From Haloarcula rubra (GTDB taxonomy: Archaea > Halobacteriota > Halobacteria > Halobacteriales > Haloarculaceae), in contig NZ_RKLR01000006.1 of assembly GCF_019599465.1 (NCBI RefSeq), forward strand, positions 1 through 64,000: a DNA stretch of 64,000 nucleotides, written 5' to 3'. Made by a program: the position numbers and the translations under genes. The notes beneath the pieces were generated by a model. That model was not told the DNA's origin, did not search any database, and saw only the letters and a list, made by a program, of their open reading frames with translations. Positions 17,328 to 26,058 of the stretch are shown here, piece after piece; the first letter of the stretch is position 1; each line of letters opens with the position of its first letter.

Positions 17328-18163
17328 GCTGTCGCCTCCACGGTCCCGTGCAGTTCTCTACTCAGGGATCGGAGCTTCTCCAGCGTCTCGAGTTCGTAGT
17401 CCCGCTCTCGATTCCGGTGTTCCTCGATGTACTTGAACGCTGAGCACTGCTGGCGCCAACACCCCTCGAACAGTGACCCCCGCTCGTTCAGCACCACTGG
17501 GACGTCGTACCCCTTGTTCCGAATCTCCTCGAGCATATCCCGCTGGTCGTTCGTCCCCGAGAAGTTGTTCGGGACGATGGCGAGTACGCCGACATTGATG
17601 CCGAGGTTCTCTTCGAGTCCGGGGACGAGGTCTTCGAGCCCGTGGACGCTCTTGAAGCCCTTACCGCTGGGTTCGAACGGGACAACCAGCGAGCGCGTGG
17701 CGTGGATCGCGTTGTAGAGTTTGACGTCGGCCGTCGCGGGTGGATCGATGATGAGCGTGTCGTAGCGGTCCTGAACGTCGTTCTCTCGGAGCACCCGCAG
17801 CAACTGGACGTTCCGGTTCCAGTTCTCACCGAAGTCGTTGGCCTCCTCCTCACGCCGTTGGAGATGTTTCCCCAGCATCGAGAGGCTGTTGTGGGCGGGA
17901 ATGACGTCGACGCCCTCGCTCGTCTCGATAAGGTCGTCGAACTCCCCACGGGGACGCTCGACGAGGTGCCGAACGAGCGAATCTGCCGAACTGTCGTCTC
18001 GGTCGTCGTCGACGTCGAGCAAGTACGAGAGGGAGGCCTCCTGAGGGTCGAGGTCGATGACGAGAACGTCGCGTCCATCGCGGGCGTCGGCGACAGCCAA
18101 ACTCGCTGCGAGTGTCGATTTTCCGACGCCGCCAGCTTCGGAATACGTCGTGAAGGCCAGCAT
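17324..18163 (-). CDS. parA: ParA-family partition ATPase
   Basis: A 279-residue ATPase of the ParA/MinD superfamily. The P-loop is AGGVGKST at residues 10-17; VLVIDLDPQEASLSYLL holds the Walker A-prime Asp, and DTLIIDPPATADVKLYNAI the Walker B region. The usual signature Lys at the first position of KGGVGKT is Ala here, although the dimer-stabilising Lys is otherwise typical of ParA. The C-terminus (SLFEGCWRQQCSAFKYIEEH) is characteristic of the haloarchaeal plasmid/ICE ParA group. With the overlapping partner gene and the repeat-rich leader it forms a partition module for a plasmid or integrated plasmid. Confidence 0.9.
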   Translation of the reverse strand: MLAFTTYSEAGGVGKSTLAASLAVADARDGRDVLVIDLDPQEASLSYLLDVDDDRDDSSADSLVRHLVERPRGEFDDLIETSEGVDVIPAHNSLSMLGKHLQRREEEANDFGENWNRNVQLLRVLRENDVQDRYDTLIIDPPATADVKLYNAIHATRSLVVPFEPSGKGFKSVHGLEDLVPGLEENLGINVGVLAIVPNNFSGTNDQRDMLEEIRNKGYDVPVVLNERGSLFEGCWRQQCSAFKYIEEHRNRERDYELETLEKLRSLSRELHGTVEATA

Positions 18164-18191
18164 AGCAGTACCGTTAGACCGACGGACTATA

Positions 18192-18400
18192 AAACTCAGT
18201 CAGACGGTATAGCTACATAAAATAGCCGTACGGTATAGCTATACCATATATCTAGATAGTTTAGCCAAGCTTTCTGGCTAAACAATACAGCTGCATTGTA
18301 TATCTGAATAGTATGGCTGTTAGGTGTCGCTGGATAGAATACCCAGACAGCCCAGCCAAACGTTGTAGCTGAGGCAGTCAGTCCAACTTGTTAGCTCGGA
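18192..18400. promoter_or_regulatory. Iteron-like repeats upstream of parA (candidate centromere/operator)
   Basis: An AT-rich leader with repeated TAGC-centred motifs: GGTATAGCTA at 18206, a perfect 14-bp palindrome GGTATAGCTATACC at 18232-18245, the inverted repeat GTTTAGCCA/TGGCTAAAC at 18259-18283 (7-nt spacer), ATACAGCTGCATTGTAT at 18286-18302, GTATGGCTGTTA near 18311, GTTGTAGCTGAGG near 18363 and TTGTTAGCTCGG near 18389. Spacing of about 25 bp between the first copies suggests phased protein binding. Such arrays before parA normally serve as autoregulatory operator and parS/centromere. Confidence 0.6.
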
Positions 18401-18565
18401 GAGCTTAGTAGATCGGCCAAATGGCACAGTCAACTGGGTGTGTCAGTGGGACCGAGAAGCTGGTTCGGTGGCAGACCACTGCTCTCGTAGTGGGTAGTCT
18501 AGTAGCGCGTCACGGAACCCGACGGGGCTAAACCGCTAAGTGGGTGCGACGGAACAGTTAGTGCA

Positions 18566-18937
18566 ATGGGGGATAGAGACCGAGCGCTCGAAGCGCGAGG
18601 CCGGTTGCGGGACATCGACGTCGACCAGCTGGAAGGGGACGACGTCCGAAAGAGCCACCGTGAAGCAGTTCGGGCGGTTGAACGGTTGATAGAGCAGTTA
18701 TCGGGAGACACGGACAGAGAGGAACACAACGAGCAACCACGGTCGAAACCGGATAGTTGGGAAGACGAGGAGACGTGGGAGGAAGCGCTGGAATCGGCCC
18801 ACGAGAAAGCGGGAATCGGTCGCTCCAAGGGGACGATAACGACGAAGACTATCGACGAACGCGAGTACTACTATCTCCAGTGGCGCGACGGCGATGCAGT
18901 CAAAAGTCAATACATCGGCCCGGTGAACCCGGCCTAA
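18566..18937 (+). CDS. DUF6788-like accessory protein
   Basis: A 123-residue soluble protein. Its last 40 residues (GTITTKTIDEREYYYLQWRD, GDAVKSQYIGPV) match the DUF6788-type domain that recurs on haloarchaeal plasmids, proviruses and next to integrases; bacterial relatives read YYYLQYREGGKVRSKYLG. The N-terminal 75 residues are charged and helical. Function is unknown. It lies between the partition leader and the integrase gene, on the opposite strand to both, and belongs to the same plasmid-like module. Confidence 0.7.
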   Translation: MGDRDRALEARGRLRDIDVDQLEGDDVRKSHREAVRAVERLIEQLSGDTDREEHNEQPRSKPDSWEDEETWEEALESAHEKAGIGRSKGTITTKTIDEREYYYLQWRDGDAVKSQYIGPVNPA

Positions 18938-19023
18938 GCGGTCCGGAGTCACACGAGAATACTGTCCACGAAAGAACTCTCCGGCGGACCAACACGCGCA
19001 GTATACCGCTCAGTAGCGCACGG

Positions 19024-20172
19024 CTACCCATCCCGGTTGCTGTCGTGGTTTTCGAAGGCGTCGCCCGTCACGTCTGCGAGTTCACTGGCCTCGATGTGGG
19101 AGTACATCTGCGAGGTAGTGCCCGGGTCTTCGTGCCTGAGTGCCCGTTGAGCGGCCTCGAAGCCGACGTTTCGGTAGAGAAACTCCCCGACGCCGCGTCG
19201 GGCCCCGTGTGGGGTCAGATACTCTTTATCGCCTTCGACAGTGATGTTTCCGTCCTCACAGAGCCGCTTGAGAACGTTTCGAACGCCGTTGACGGATATC
19301 GAAGGGGGTCGAGCGTCCGACGCACGTACGGTGTCGAGTACGTCTTCCTCGACCGTCACGTTGTCCGGAATTTGGGCATGGAGCGACGGGGCGTGGAGCG
19401 TCGGAAACACCGGCCAAGAGTCGACTGGTGGGTCGAGAATACGCTCCCACTGTTCGATAGCGGGATGCGCTTGCTCTGGAAGGGGGACGTGTTCTCGTTG
19501 CTGATCCTTCCCGAGGACCTGAATCCTGTTGTCTGCGAGGTCCACGTCGCTCCACGTGATGCCGTTGCGACGTCGGTCACGGCTATCGCGGACCAGTTCG
19601 CCCACGCGAGCGCCCGTGTACGCGAGAATGTACACTAACGCCCGGTCACGGGCCGCCGTGCGGGCCTCGAGACCCACCTCGTCGATGGCCTCGCGGGCCC
19701 GTTCGTCGGCGAAGGCACACAGTTCGCGCCGTTCGGCCGGCGACCAGAACTGCTGGGTGTCGGTCTCGCCGAGGCTCCGCTCCGGTAGCTTGTCGGTCAC
19801 CCGTTCTACGATAGCGGGGTTGTCACTGATCCACTCCCACTTCTGGCAGTGCGTGAGGAATGCACGGACTAACGAGTAGTACTGCTGGGCCGTGCGACCG
19901 GTGATGCCCGCCTCTCCCTGGGGGTCGGCGGCTCGAGCCTGTGCACGTCTGGCGAGGTAGTCGGCGTAGCTCTCCATGTGACGAGGTTCGACTTCGTCGA
20001 CGTACTCGACGCGGTCACAGTGCTGGTCGGCCCACTTTCGCACGACGCGGCCGGCCATGTCGGCGTAATTCCCGGAACCGTCGAGTTTCTCCTTGTCGGC
20101 GACGAAGTGGTCGATGGCCGTCGAGAGGGGCTGTCGCCCGTCAGTCGACGGCGGCTGGTCGGGCTGTACCAT
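19024..20172 (-). CDS. Tyrosine recombinase / integrase
   Basis: I chose ATG 20172 (382 residues, MVQPDQPPSTDGRQPLSTAI), because the upstream extension is not acidic and reaches into the promoter. An N-terminal SAM-like core-binding domain spans about 25-125 and the catalytic domain about 150-370. Catalytic residues visible are Arg in TGARVGELVRD, His and Arg in LTPHGARRGVGEFLY, and Tyr in TTSQMYSHIEASEL. It is intact, unlike its relative at 7630-8163. It probably integrates or excises the ParA-bearing element. No tRNA or attachment duplication is evident next to it. Confidence 0.9.
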   Translation of the reverse strand: MVQPDQPPSTDGRQPLSTAIDHFVADKEKLDGSGNYADMAGRVVRKWADQHCDRVEYVDEVEPRHMESYADYLARRAQARAADPQGEAGITGRTAQQYYSLVRAFLTHCQKWEWISDNPAIVERVTDKLPERSLGETDTQQFWSPAERRELCAFADERAREAIDEVGLEARTAARDRALVYILAYTGARVGELVRDSRDRRRNGITWSDVDLADNRIQVLGKDQQREHVPLPEQAHPAIEQWERILDPPVDSWPVFPTLHAPSLHAQIPDNVTVEEDVLDTVRASDARPPSISVNGVRNVLKRLCEDGNITVEGDKEYLTPHGARRGVGEFLYRNVGFEAAQRALRHEDPGTTSQMYSHIEASELADVTGDAFENHDSNRDG

Positions 20173-20282
20173 TCGTACCCACCGTACGGCGTGGGGGCTA
20201 GTAAAACCAGTACACATTACTTGATTAATGCACAGTAAGCTTATTTCCCCCATAATCGCAAGACAGCGGTTGATTTTGTTTG

Positions 20283-20500
20283 TTATAAATTACATACCGC
20301 TATACAGAATGATCTCGTTGTCTTCCCCACCACGAGTTCGGTACACTCACCTGTAGTCAACACGGGCGCGTAGTCCATCTCGTCGTCGACGCCCGCTTTG
20401 AGCAGGAAGTCCGTGAGCCGCCAGATATTGTACAGCAGCACCGCGAACACGAAGTAGAACAACCGCACGCGGTAGTCCTTCGAGAATGTTATCGAGATGA
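20283..20500 (-). pseudogene. Transposase C-terminal fragment (ISH3/IS4-like)
   Basis: The minus strand reads SKDYRVRLFYFVFAVLLYNI, WRLTDFLLKAGVDDEMDYAP, VLTTGECTELVV and stops at 20283. This is the C-terminus typical of haloarchaeal IS4/ISH3-type transposases (TSKDYRVRLFYF...LLYNIWRL). Upstream of about 20500 the similarity stops and the opposite strand looks coding, so only the last 70 residues remain. Confidence 0.7.
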
Positions 20501-20640
20501 ATTTCGTCATCGAGGACGGCGTCGGGACGGCAGTGGCGCTGGATAGCGATGCGTTTGGTGATACCCACGGGCTGGTGGCTGATGCCAGAGAGATTGCCAT
20601 CCAAGAGCGCAGAGAGGCGATCGGGAACAACGGTAACTGA
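20497..20640 (+). CDS. Possible small protein (47 residues)
   Basis: MNFVIEDGVGTAVALDSDAF continues through GDTHGLVADAREIAIQERRE to a TGA at 20640. Composition is acidic and third-position GC is high. It ends 2 bp before the next plus-strand frame, suggesting coupling. It is unrecognised and could be the tail of a longer gene cut by the transposase fragment. Confidence 0.35.
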   Translation: MNFVIEDGVGTAVALDSDAFGDTHGLVADAREIAIQERREAIGNNGN

Positions 20641-20642
20641 AC

Positions 20643-20924
20643 GTGGTTCGTCTCATCACCGACACGAATTCCGAACACGAGTTTGCAGCCGTGTGTATCC
20701 GGGAGACCGGTCTGTATCTCTGTTACGACGATGAGCCCACTGAAGCCAGCACCCCGGACACGATATTCACAGCGAACAGTGTCGAGCAAGTCCACCCAGA
20801 CGAGACCGTCGACGAAGTGCCTCGGCTTATCGACGTCGAAGGTGACGACTCGACTGGTGTCCCGGTCGATAAAATGAAACCCATGCGCGATAGCCGCGTT
20901 GTCGTCGACTGTTGGGTCCGATAA
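20643..20924 (+). CDS. Hypothetical small acidic protein
   Basis: Starting at GTG 20643, 93 residues: MVRLITDTNSEHEFAAVCIR then a beta-rich middle and an acidic tail (HPDETVDEVPRLIDVEGDDS). No membrane segment. The family is not recognised. It lies directly behind the 47-residue frame and between a transposase scar and a HalOD1 gene, so it may belong to the accessory region or be partly decayed. Confidence 0.4.
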   Translation: MVRLITDTNSEHEFAAVCIRETGLYLCYDDEPTEASTPDTIFTANSVEQVHPDETVDEVPRLIDVEGDDSTGVPVDKMKPMRDSRVVVDCWVR

Positions 20925-21056
20925 CGCCCTCGGCCACTAGTACGAAGCGAGTCCGGTCTCTGTACCGCGCGATTTTCGGAGGGACAGTTGTGGTTTGCCA
21001 ACTGTTCTATGAGCTCATCTTATTCGGAGTGATTGTACGTACCGCCAAAGCCACCA

Positions 21057-21323
21057 TCAGGGTAGCCCGGAGTCCTCAGATTCTTCGTCGAATCGATTAT
21101 ACTCTAGTTCTCCGTCGACGAATATCCCACCATCACTCTCGATAGTTATATCATGCTCTGGGAGTTCGAACGATAACTGCCACGGAGTACTCGAGTGGTT
21201 GGTGAGCCGGCGAATCGCATCTCCAGAGATATGATTTTGGAGTGTTACGTCCAGTTGCTTTGGTGGGACATCTCTTGCGCTTGCAACTGCTTTGACCACA
21301 CCCTCTACAGCCCCTTCGACCAT
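21057..21323 (-). CDS. HalOD1 output-domain protein
   Basis: An 88-residue stand-alone halobacterial output domain (HalOD1). The signature order is present: an N-terminal helix VEGVVKAVASARDVPPKQLD, a linker ending in ISGDAIRRLTN and the beta pair FELPEHDITIESDGGIFVDG. HalOD1 proteins are found only in haloarchaea, alone or attached to response-regulator receivers, and are thought to transmit signals by protein contact. Partners are not adjacent. A second HalOD1 gene lies at 35667. Confidence 0.75.
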   Translation of the reverse strand: MVEGAVEGVVKAVASARDVPPKQLDVTLQNHISGDAIRRLTNHSSTPWQLSFELPEHDITIESDGGIFVDGELEYNRFDEESEDSGLP

Positions 21324-21599
21324 GTGTTACCCACATATGAGATACACATATAAACCCACGTGAACTGAAAGGTATGATTCAGTATTCGTCCTGAACAGAC
21401 GCCCCCGCATTCTTGTTCATGGTGCTGTTGATAGTGCTCGAGCCGTGGACACAGATTCGGTACGGGAGTGAATCTCCGGATTCGCGAATCAAGCAACGAT
21501 CACGATCCTGGCGATGCGTATCCTAAGCACGGGAATCAGCTAAGTATCGGCGCACTGTCGTCCAATAACTATTCCCCGTAGTGGCACAACGGTGGTGCT

Positions 21600-22475
21600 A
21601 TGGCTGACATGACTGTCGACGAGGCGATGGCAAAGTACGGTCCCAGTGAGTTGACGCGGGATGACCTGTTGACGATAGACGACGCGAACTACACAGCCGA
21701 AAACGTCGTAATCGTCACAGGTGGCGGTGCGGGTATCGGCCGTGCGACCGCACTGGCATTCGCTGCGAACGGCCTCACAGTCGTAGCGACTGACCGAGAT
21801 TCGGAGGGACTCGACGCCGTCCAAACCGAAGCTAGGGAGCTTTCACTACCAGGTGAGGTCGTTACTGTGACGGCGAATCTGACGGACGATGATGATCTCC
21901 AACGCATCGTCGAAACTGCCACAGAACAAGGCTCGCTCCGATATCTCATCAATAACGCCGGCATCCAGACCGTCTCTCCTATCGATTCATTCCCTATCGA
22001 AAAGTATGATTTAATGCATGACATCATGCAGCGAGCGCCGTTGATACTCACCAAACACTGTCTCCCACACTTTCGGGCCACCGACGACGGTCGTGGGGTA
22101 ATCGGCAACATGTGCTCTGTCCATGGCCATATCGTGACCAGAGACAAGGTCGCGTACAATACGACGAAGTTCGGACTCCGTGGGCTGACGCAGTCGACAG
22201 CTGCCGAGGGGGACGGGAAGGTTCGTGCCTTCACCGTCAGCACTGCCTACGTCAAGACTGCGTTGGTCGCCAAACAGCTTCCCGATACCGCCGACCGTCG
22301 TGGGATGACTGTCGACGAGGTCGTCGAGGAGGTGATGCTCGAACGAACCCGCGTAAAGGAAATGATGGAGCCCTACGAGGTGGCGAATCTGTTCGTTATA
22401 GGTTGTTCACAACACAGCAAGCATCTCAACGGCGGCGATATGACCCACGAAGGTGGTATGAGCCTCACGTACTGA
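21600..22475 (+). CDS. SDR-family dehydrogenase (3-hydroxybutyrate dehydrogenase-like)
   Basis: A 291-residue NAD(P)-dependent short-chain dehydrogenase. Cofactor motif TGGGAGIG lies at about 40-47, followed by Asp in VVATDRDSEG, which favours NAD(H). NNAG is near 116-119, and the catalytic Tyr-x3-Lys is YNTTK near 184. The residue at the usual catalytic Ser sits in MCSVHG. An unusual N-terminal 30-residue extension (DEAMAKYGPSELTRDDLLTI) precedes the fold. The C-terminal ending GGDMTHEGGMSLTY differs from the GG.T..GG.T consensus only slightly. The 96-residue membrane-anchored protein starts one base after its stop, so the two are cotranscribed. The substrate is unknown. Confidence 0.85.
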   Translation: MADMTVDEAMAKYGPSELTRDDLLTIDDANYTAENVVIVTGGGAGIGRATALAFAANGLTVVATDRDSEGLDAVQTEARELSLPGEVVTVTANLTDDDDLQRIVETATEQGSLRYLINNAGIQTVSPIDSFPIEKYDLMHDIMQRAPLILTKHCLPHFRATDDGRGVIGNMCSVHGHIVTRDKVAYNTTKFGLRGLTQSTAAEGDGKVRAFTVSTAYVKTALVAKQLPDTADRRGMTVDEVVEEVMLERTRVKEMMEPYEVANLFVIGCSQHSKHLNGGDMTHEGGMSLTY

Positions 22476-22476
22476 C

Positions 22477-22767
22477 ATGCAGTATGTGGAAGCTAAGTAC
22501 GTGGACGATATAGACTGGGCTATGCCAGTGGTTTTCACGCCGTATTTACAAAAGGCGAAAGAACGGCTTCCACCGACGTCCAGTACCGAGAAGGATGCCG
22601 ACACCAAGTCAGATAGTAGGCGACCCAGCCGGCAATTCGTTTTTGGCGCAACTCTCGGCACCATCGTCGGTGTCGCTGCCTTGGCCGTCGCTCGCCGGCT
22701 CCCTGGTCGACGACGCGGCGACATATCGATGACAGCTTCGAATGGCGATACTAACCCTAAGGAATGA
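22477..22767 (+). CDS. Small single-helix membrane protein coupled to the SDR gene
   Basis: A 96-residue protein that begins one base after the SDR stop codon. The first 60 residues are hydrophilic; FVFGATLGTIVGVAALAVAR forms one membrane helix followed by a basic stretch (RRLPGRRRG), so the N-terminus probably faces out. No family recognised. Tight spacing argues for translational coupling with the dehydrogenase. Confidence 0.55.
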   Translation: MQYVEAKYVDDIDWAMPVVFTPYLQKAKERLPPTSSTEKDADTKSDSRRPSRQFVFGATLGTIVGVAALAVARRLPGRRRGDISMTASNGDTNPKE

Positions 22768-24189
22768 CAGCCCCGGTTCATTCACATACAGTGGGCTTCG
22801 ACGTCGAGACGATACGGAGACAGTTCAGAGGGGCCATCAGCGAGAGAGATTGAATTTTCGTACGTCGATGCCGTCGAAGGCACGGTCGATGTTTATATTT
22901 CAGGTGTCTTTTCGCCGAAGTAACTACGTCGTACGTGCTATCGACGATGAGAAACGCACTACTACTGTCGTCGACGTCTTCGAGAAGAGCGATATCCGCC
23001 AGGTCGACACCGAACAGACGTGGCATGTCAGGGCCAACTTCAATTTCCGCTACTCATCAGATCTCGGTAATGCCTTTGTACTCGGAGAGTTCTGGATACC
23101 AGTCTTCTCAGTCTGAACCGTCTTCCCGTCCCGAAAACCGATTCATTCGTCATTCTCTCTTTCGTTTTCACCCACTCACGTCACTCGTGGTCAGTGAACC
23201 ACTTGGGTGGCCTTAGGTGACGGCTGACCAGCGACGAAGACACGGATCGCCAGCGCCGTTCAGAATCACCCGTTCGAAATCGACCAGTCGAGGTAACCCG
23301 GGCCGCAGACACCAGTTCGAGAGTTGCGTCACCAGACAACGTTGATAACGCAAGCAGAATAACATAAGTACGAGTGTGAGTACATCGGCCCCGCGGTGGA
23401 TAGCAAAGGCCGACATGGCGAATCGAACCAGAAGCCACCTTCACCCGACACGAACGACGAGAAAAAGCGAACGACATCACCGAGACTGTAGCTGGGGAGT
23501 ACCGCGACAATGGCGGTATGCAGCCGTGCGTAACCGAAGGACAGGACTGAATCGGAGAGTAAAGAGTCAGGATACCGGCTACGTCGACACCGACGATGTA
23601 GTTCGGCTCTCGTATCGCGACTAATTGGCCGAGGTTGATGGCAACCCGAAAACTACGTTGCGGTCGCTTACGTCCGATTGGGACCACATTGCCGGTATCT
23701 GTGGTCTGCCGATAGATTGATGCGGCCAAGCGACAGTGGTCGCAGTTCGAATCGTCGACGAGCGTAGGGTGGTCGCCAGTAAGTGAAAGCTCTGATCGAA
23801 AGCACAGCCGCTGCGTTCACGGACCGAGTACTCGAGGGTCGACGGTCAGACGTCACCGGCCCTCGAAGACGTGCCGCGCGCAGACGGCCTCCGGACCAGT
23901 CGGGGGAAAGTCACCATTCGTCGAGTTCTCACGCACACGACATCGGCAGCGACCACCTCGGACCTAGCTACCAGTGAGTATCGTCGGTCGAGCGGAGCGC
24001 ATATCCATCACCTAAAGTCGCAGTTGGAACCCGGGGAGGTGCGACATAAGCGTGCTTCCGACATCGATGCAGTCGTCGTGGCGGGCAGCGGCCGGCCTCC
24101 GACAGGATATCGCCGTGGGAGCGAGACTGGAGAGAGTACAATCCGTTCGCTACGTCCATCGGACATGTGAACGTGACAGGAATAGCGAG
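22768..24189. other. Gene-poor stretch with one possible decayed gene
   Basis: In about 1.4 kb I see no convincing gene. Between about 22845 and 23116 two plus-strand frames look coding in turn (REIEFSYVDAVEGTVDVYIS, then NYVVRAIDDEKRTTTVVDVF and SDIRQVDTEQTWHVRANFNF up to a TGA at 23116), as if one gene had been frameshifted near 22915. The rest, 23117-24189, shows no consistent codon bias on either strand. Confidence 0.3.
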
Positions 24190-25083
24190 TCAGTGGTGCT
24201 GACCCAGAACCGGTGAACGACTCCGGAGCAGGGACCGAAGGTGGTCTGCCTCATCGAACACTGTCAGTCGGGCGTTCGGTAACCGGTCACAGAGACGCCG
24301 AACACCGTCGACCGGGACGTTCGTATCTCGTGCCCCGTGCCAGATCCCGACAGGGCCATCGAACGAGTCCACACCGTCGGCCCAAGGGCTGTTGACGAGG
24401 TGGAACTCGTGGACGGCCCCACGTCGGTGGGTGGCGAACGCTTCGAGGAAGTCACGGTAGACGACCGTTGCGACGTCGTCGGGGACAGTGCCCGTGGCGT
24501 CGTCGGCCGTGTACTGCTCGACCACGAATGACGGGTCGAACCGCGCCGCCAGACGGGCCTGTACCCCGAACAGCATCGAGAGCGCCGTCGGGGTGTGATT
24601 CGCGAGTGCGGCCAGCGTGCGCTGTACCAGTGGCGTCTGCGTCCGGAGCGTGGGTGGCGTCGGACTGGCGACGACGTCGGTGCGAGTGACTCGGTCGCCG
24701 AGCGTCGACGCGGTGGCGAGGGCGTGCGGGCCGCCGCCGGAGAAACCTACGATGCCGGCCTCGGAGACGCCTGCGTCGTCGAGAATAGCCGCTACAAACG
24801 AGCCAGTGTCGGACAGCGTGCGCGTCGGCCACGGCGACGACCGACCGAACCCGGGCCTGTCGGGAGCGAGAAGCCGTACCCCTGCCTGGCGAGCAGCGTC
24901 GTGGAACAGTTCGCCGAGGAGACGCGACCCCGGCGTCCCGTGGAGGAAGACCACCGGGGTACCGTCGCTCACTCCGTACTCCGCGTACGCGACAGTACGG
25001 TCACCGGAGACGGACGTGGTCCGCGTACGTGAGTCCGCGTCGGGGTCCCGACGCCCGACCGGTTTCGAAGCGTGTTCTGTCAT
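24190..25083 (-). CDS. Alpha/beta hydrolase
   Basis: A 297-residue soluble alpha/beta-hydrolase. HGTPGSRLLGELF is the oxyanion-hole HGxP region, GFSGGGPHALA carries the nucleophile Ser (G-x-S-x-G), GARDTNVPVD holds the acid Asp, and DEADHLRS the catalytic His. The fold order and length fit the haloperoxidase/epoxide-hydrolase-like branch. The first 25 residues are a charged extension without export signal. It is divergent from the HTH_10 gene at 25166 with only 82 bp between the starts, so that regulator may control it. Confidence 0.88.
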   Translation of the reverse strand: MTEHASKPVGRRDPDADSRTRTTSVSGDRTVAYAEYGVSDGTPVVFLHGTPGSRLLGELFHDAARQAGVRLLAPDRPGFGRSSPWPTRTLSDTGSFVAAILDDAGVSEAGIVGFSGGGPHALATASTLGDRVTRTDVVASPTPPTLRTQTPLVQRTLAALANHTPTALSMLFGVQARLAARFDPSFVVEQYTADDATGTVPDDVATVVYRDFLEAFATHRRGAVHEFHLVNSPWADGVDSFDGPVGIWHGARDTNVPVDGVRRLCDRLPNARLTVFDEADHLRSLLRSRSPVLGQHH

Positions 25084-25165
25084 TGTCTGCCGATACAGAG
25101 TCGGGTCGGGAATAATATTCGCCGGATTAGTCTGGTTTTATTTATCAGGGTGTGCGTTCGTCCGT

Positions 25166-25801
25166 ATGAAGCAGACGACGTTCAGGGTCGACTATCCGGC
25201 CGACCTGCGGCATCCGATGCACGCCCGGATAATGGAGACTACCGACGTATCTCGCGCGGAACTGTTGATGTGGGGGCCGACGGCGGAGGTCACGACCCTC
25301 TGTTGGTACGACGGGCCGAAATCCGACGTGCGAACGATACTTGACGCCGTCGAGCCTGTCACGACGTCGCTCGTCACCAGCGTGGAGGGTACCTACGCGT
25401 TCGTCGAGCAACGGGCGTTCGAGTTCGACGACTCGGTGATGGCCGTCGTCGCCGACGCGAGCGTCGTCTTCCTGCCACCTGTCGTGTTCGAAGCGTCCGG
25501 TACAGTCGAGTTCGAGGCCGTCGGAGACGCGAGTGGACTGAGCCGCCTCTACGACGACCTGCGAGCGCTGGGCGACGTGACGATAGCGCAAGTGAGTGCC
25601 TTCGACCGTGTGCGCTCGAACGCACGACTCACATCCCGACAGCGAGCGGCGCTGGAAGCCGCCCACAGCGTCGGTTACTACGAGGTTCCGCGGACGGGGT
25701 CAGTCGAGGACATCGCGGACGAACTGGACTGTGCCCACAGTACTGCCGGGGAACTACTTCGGAGAGCGGAAGCGGCCGCCTTGGTGCCGTATGCACGGTA
25801 A
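25166..25801 (+). CDS. HTH_10 transcriptional regulator
   Basis: I chose ATG 25166 (211 residues, MKQTTFRVDYPADLRHPMHA); the open frame extends much further upstream but only as antisense of the hydrolase gene. Residues 1-150 form the beta-rich sensory domain of this family, and residues about 155-208 form HTH_10: LTSRQRAALEAAHSVGYYEV and VEDIADELDCAHSTAGELLR. The short spacer to the divergent hydrolase gene contains TTTATTTATC near 25140, a likely TATA element. It probably regulates itself and the hydrolase. Confidence 0.88.
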   Translation: MKQTTFRVDYPADLRHPMHARIMETTDVSRAELLMWGPTAEVTTLCWYDGPKSDVRTILDAVEPVTTSLVTSVEGTYAFVEQRAFEFDDSVMAVVADASVVFLPPVVFEASGTVEFEAVGDASGLSRLYDDLRALGDVTIAQVSAFDRVRSNARLTSRQRAALEAAHSVGYYEVPRTGSVEDIADELDCAHSTAGELLRRAEAAALVPYAR

Positions 25802-25911
25802 GAGGACAGTCGTCCGACTGTTCGGAGTTGGTGAGAGTGATCCGTGTCCCCCAGACAGTATCGGCCCGCAACCGACGGGGTCTCGGGCGGGCGAGAGACG
25901 TGCGCCGATAG

Positions 25912-26058
25912 TTAGCGGGCGTCCTCTACGCGATGGGACGCCTCGTGCCACGGGTCAGCGTCTGACCGGCGCTCGAACTGGTCGAGGGCGACCTCGCCGT
26001 CCTCTTTCGTCGCACGAATCGCTTTCTGCATGGTGAAGTAATCGACCATATCGTCCAT
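25912..26058 (-). CDS. Small hypothetical protein (48 residues)
   Basis: ATG 26058 to TAA: MDDMVDYFTMQKAIRATKED, GEVALDQFERRSDADPWHEA, SHRVEDAR. Strong haloarchaeal codon use (GAC, GTC, GCG, CGC) and an acidic, helical composition support a real gene. The sequence resembles small conserved haloarchaeal proteins but I cannot name it. No membrane helix or Cys. Confidence 0.6.
   Translation of the reverse strand: MDDMVDYFTMQKAIRATKEDGEVALDQFERRSDADPWHEASHRVEDAR

Noticed and set aside
18164-18565. CRISPR or tRNA gene in the parA leader
   Set aside because: The repeats are short palindromic motifs with irregular spacing, and no cloverleaf can be folded.
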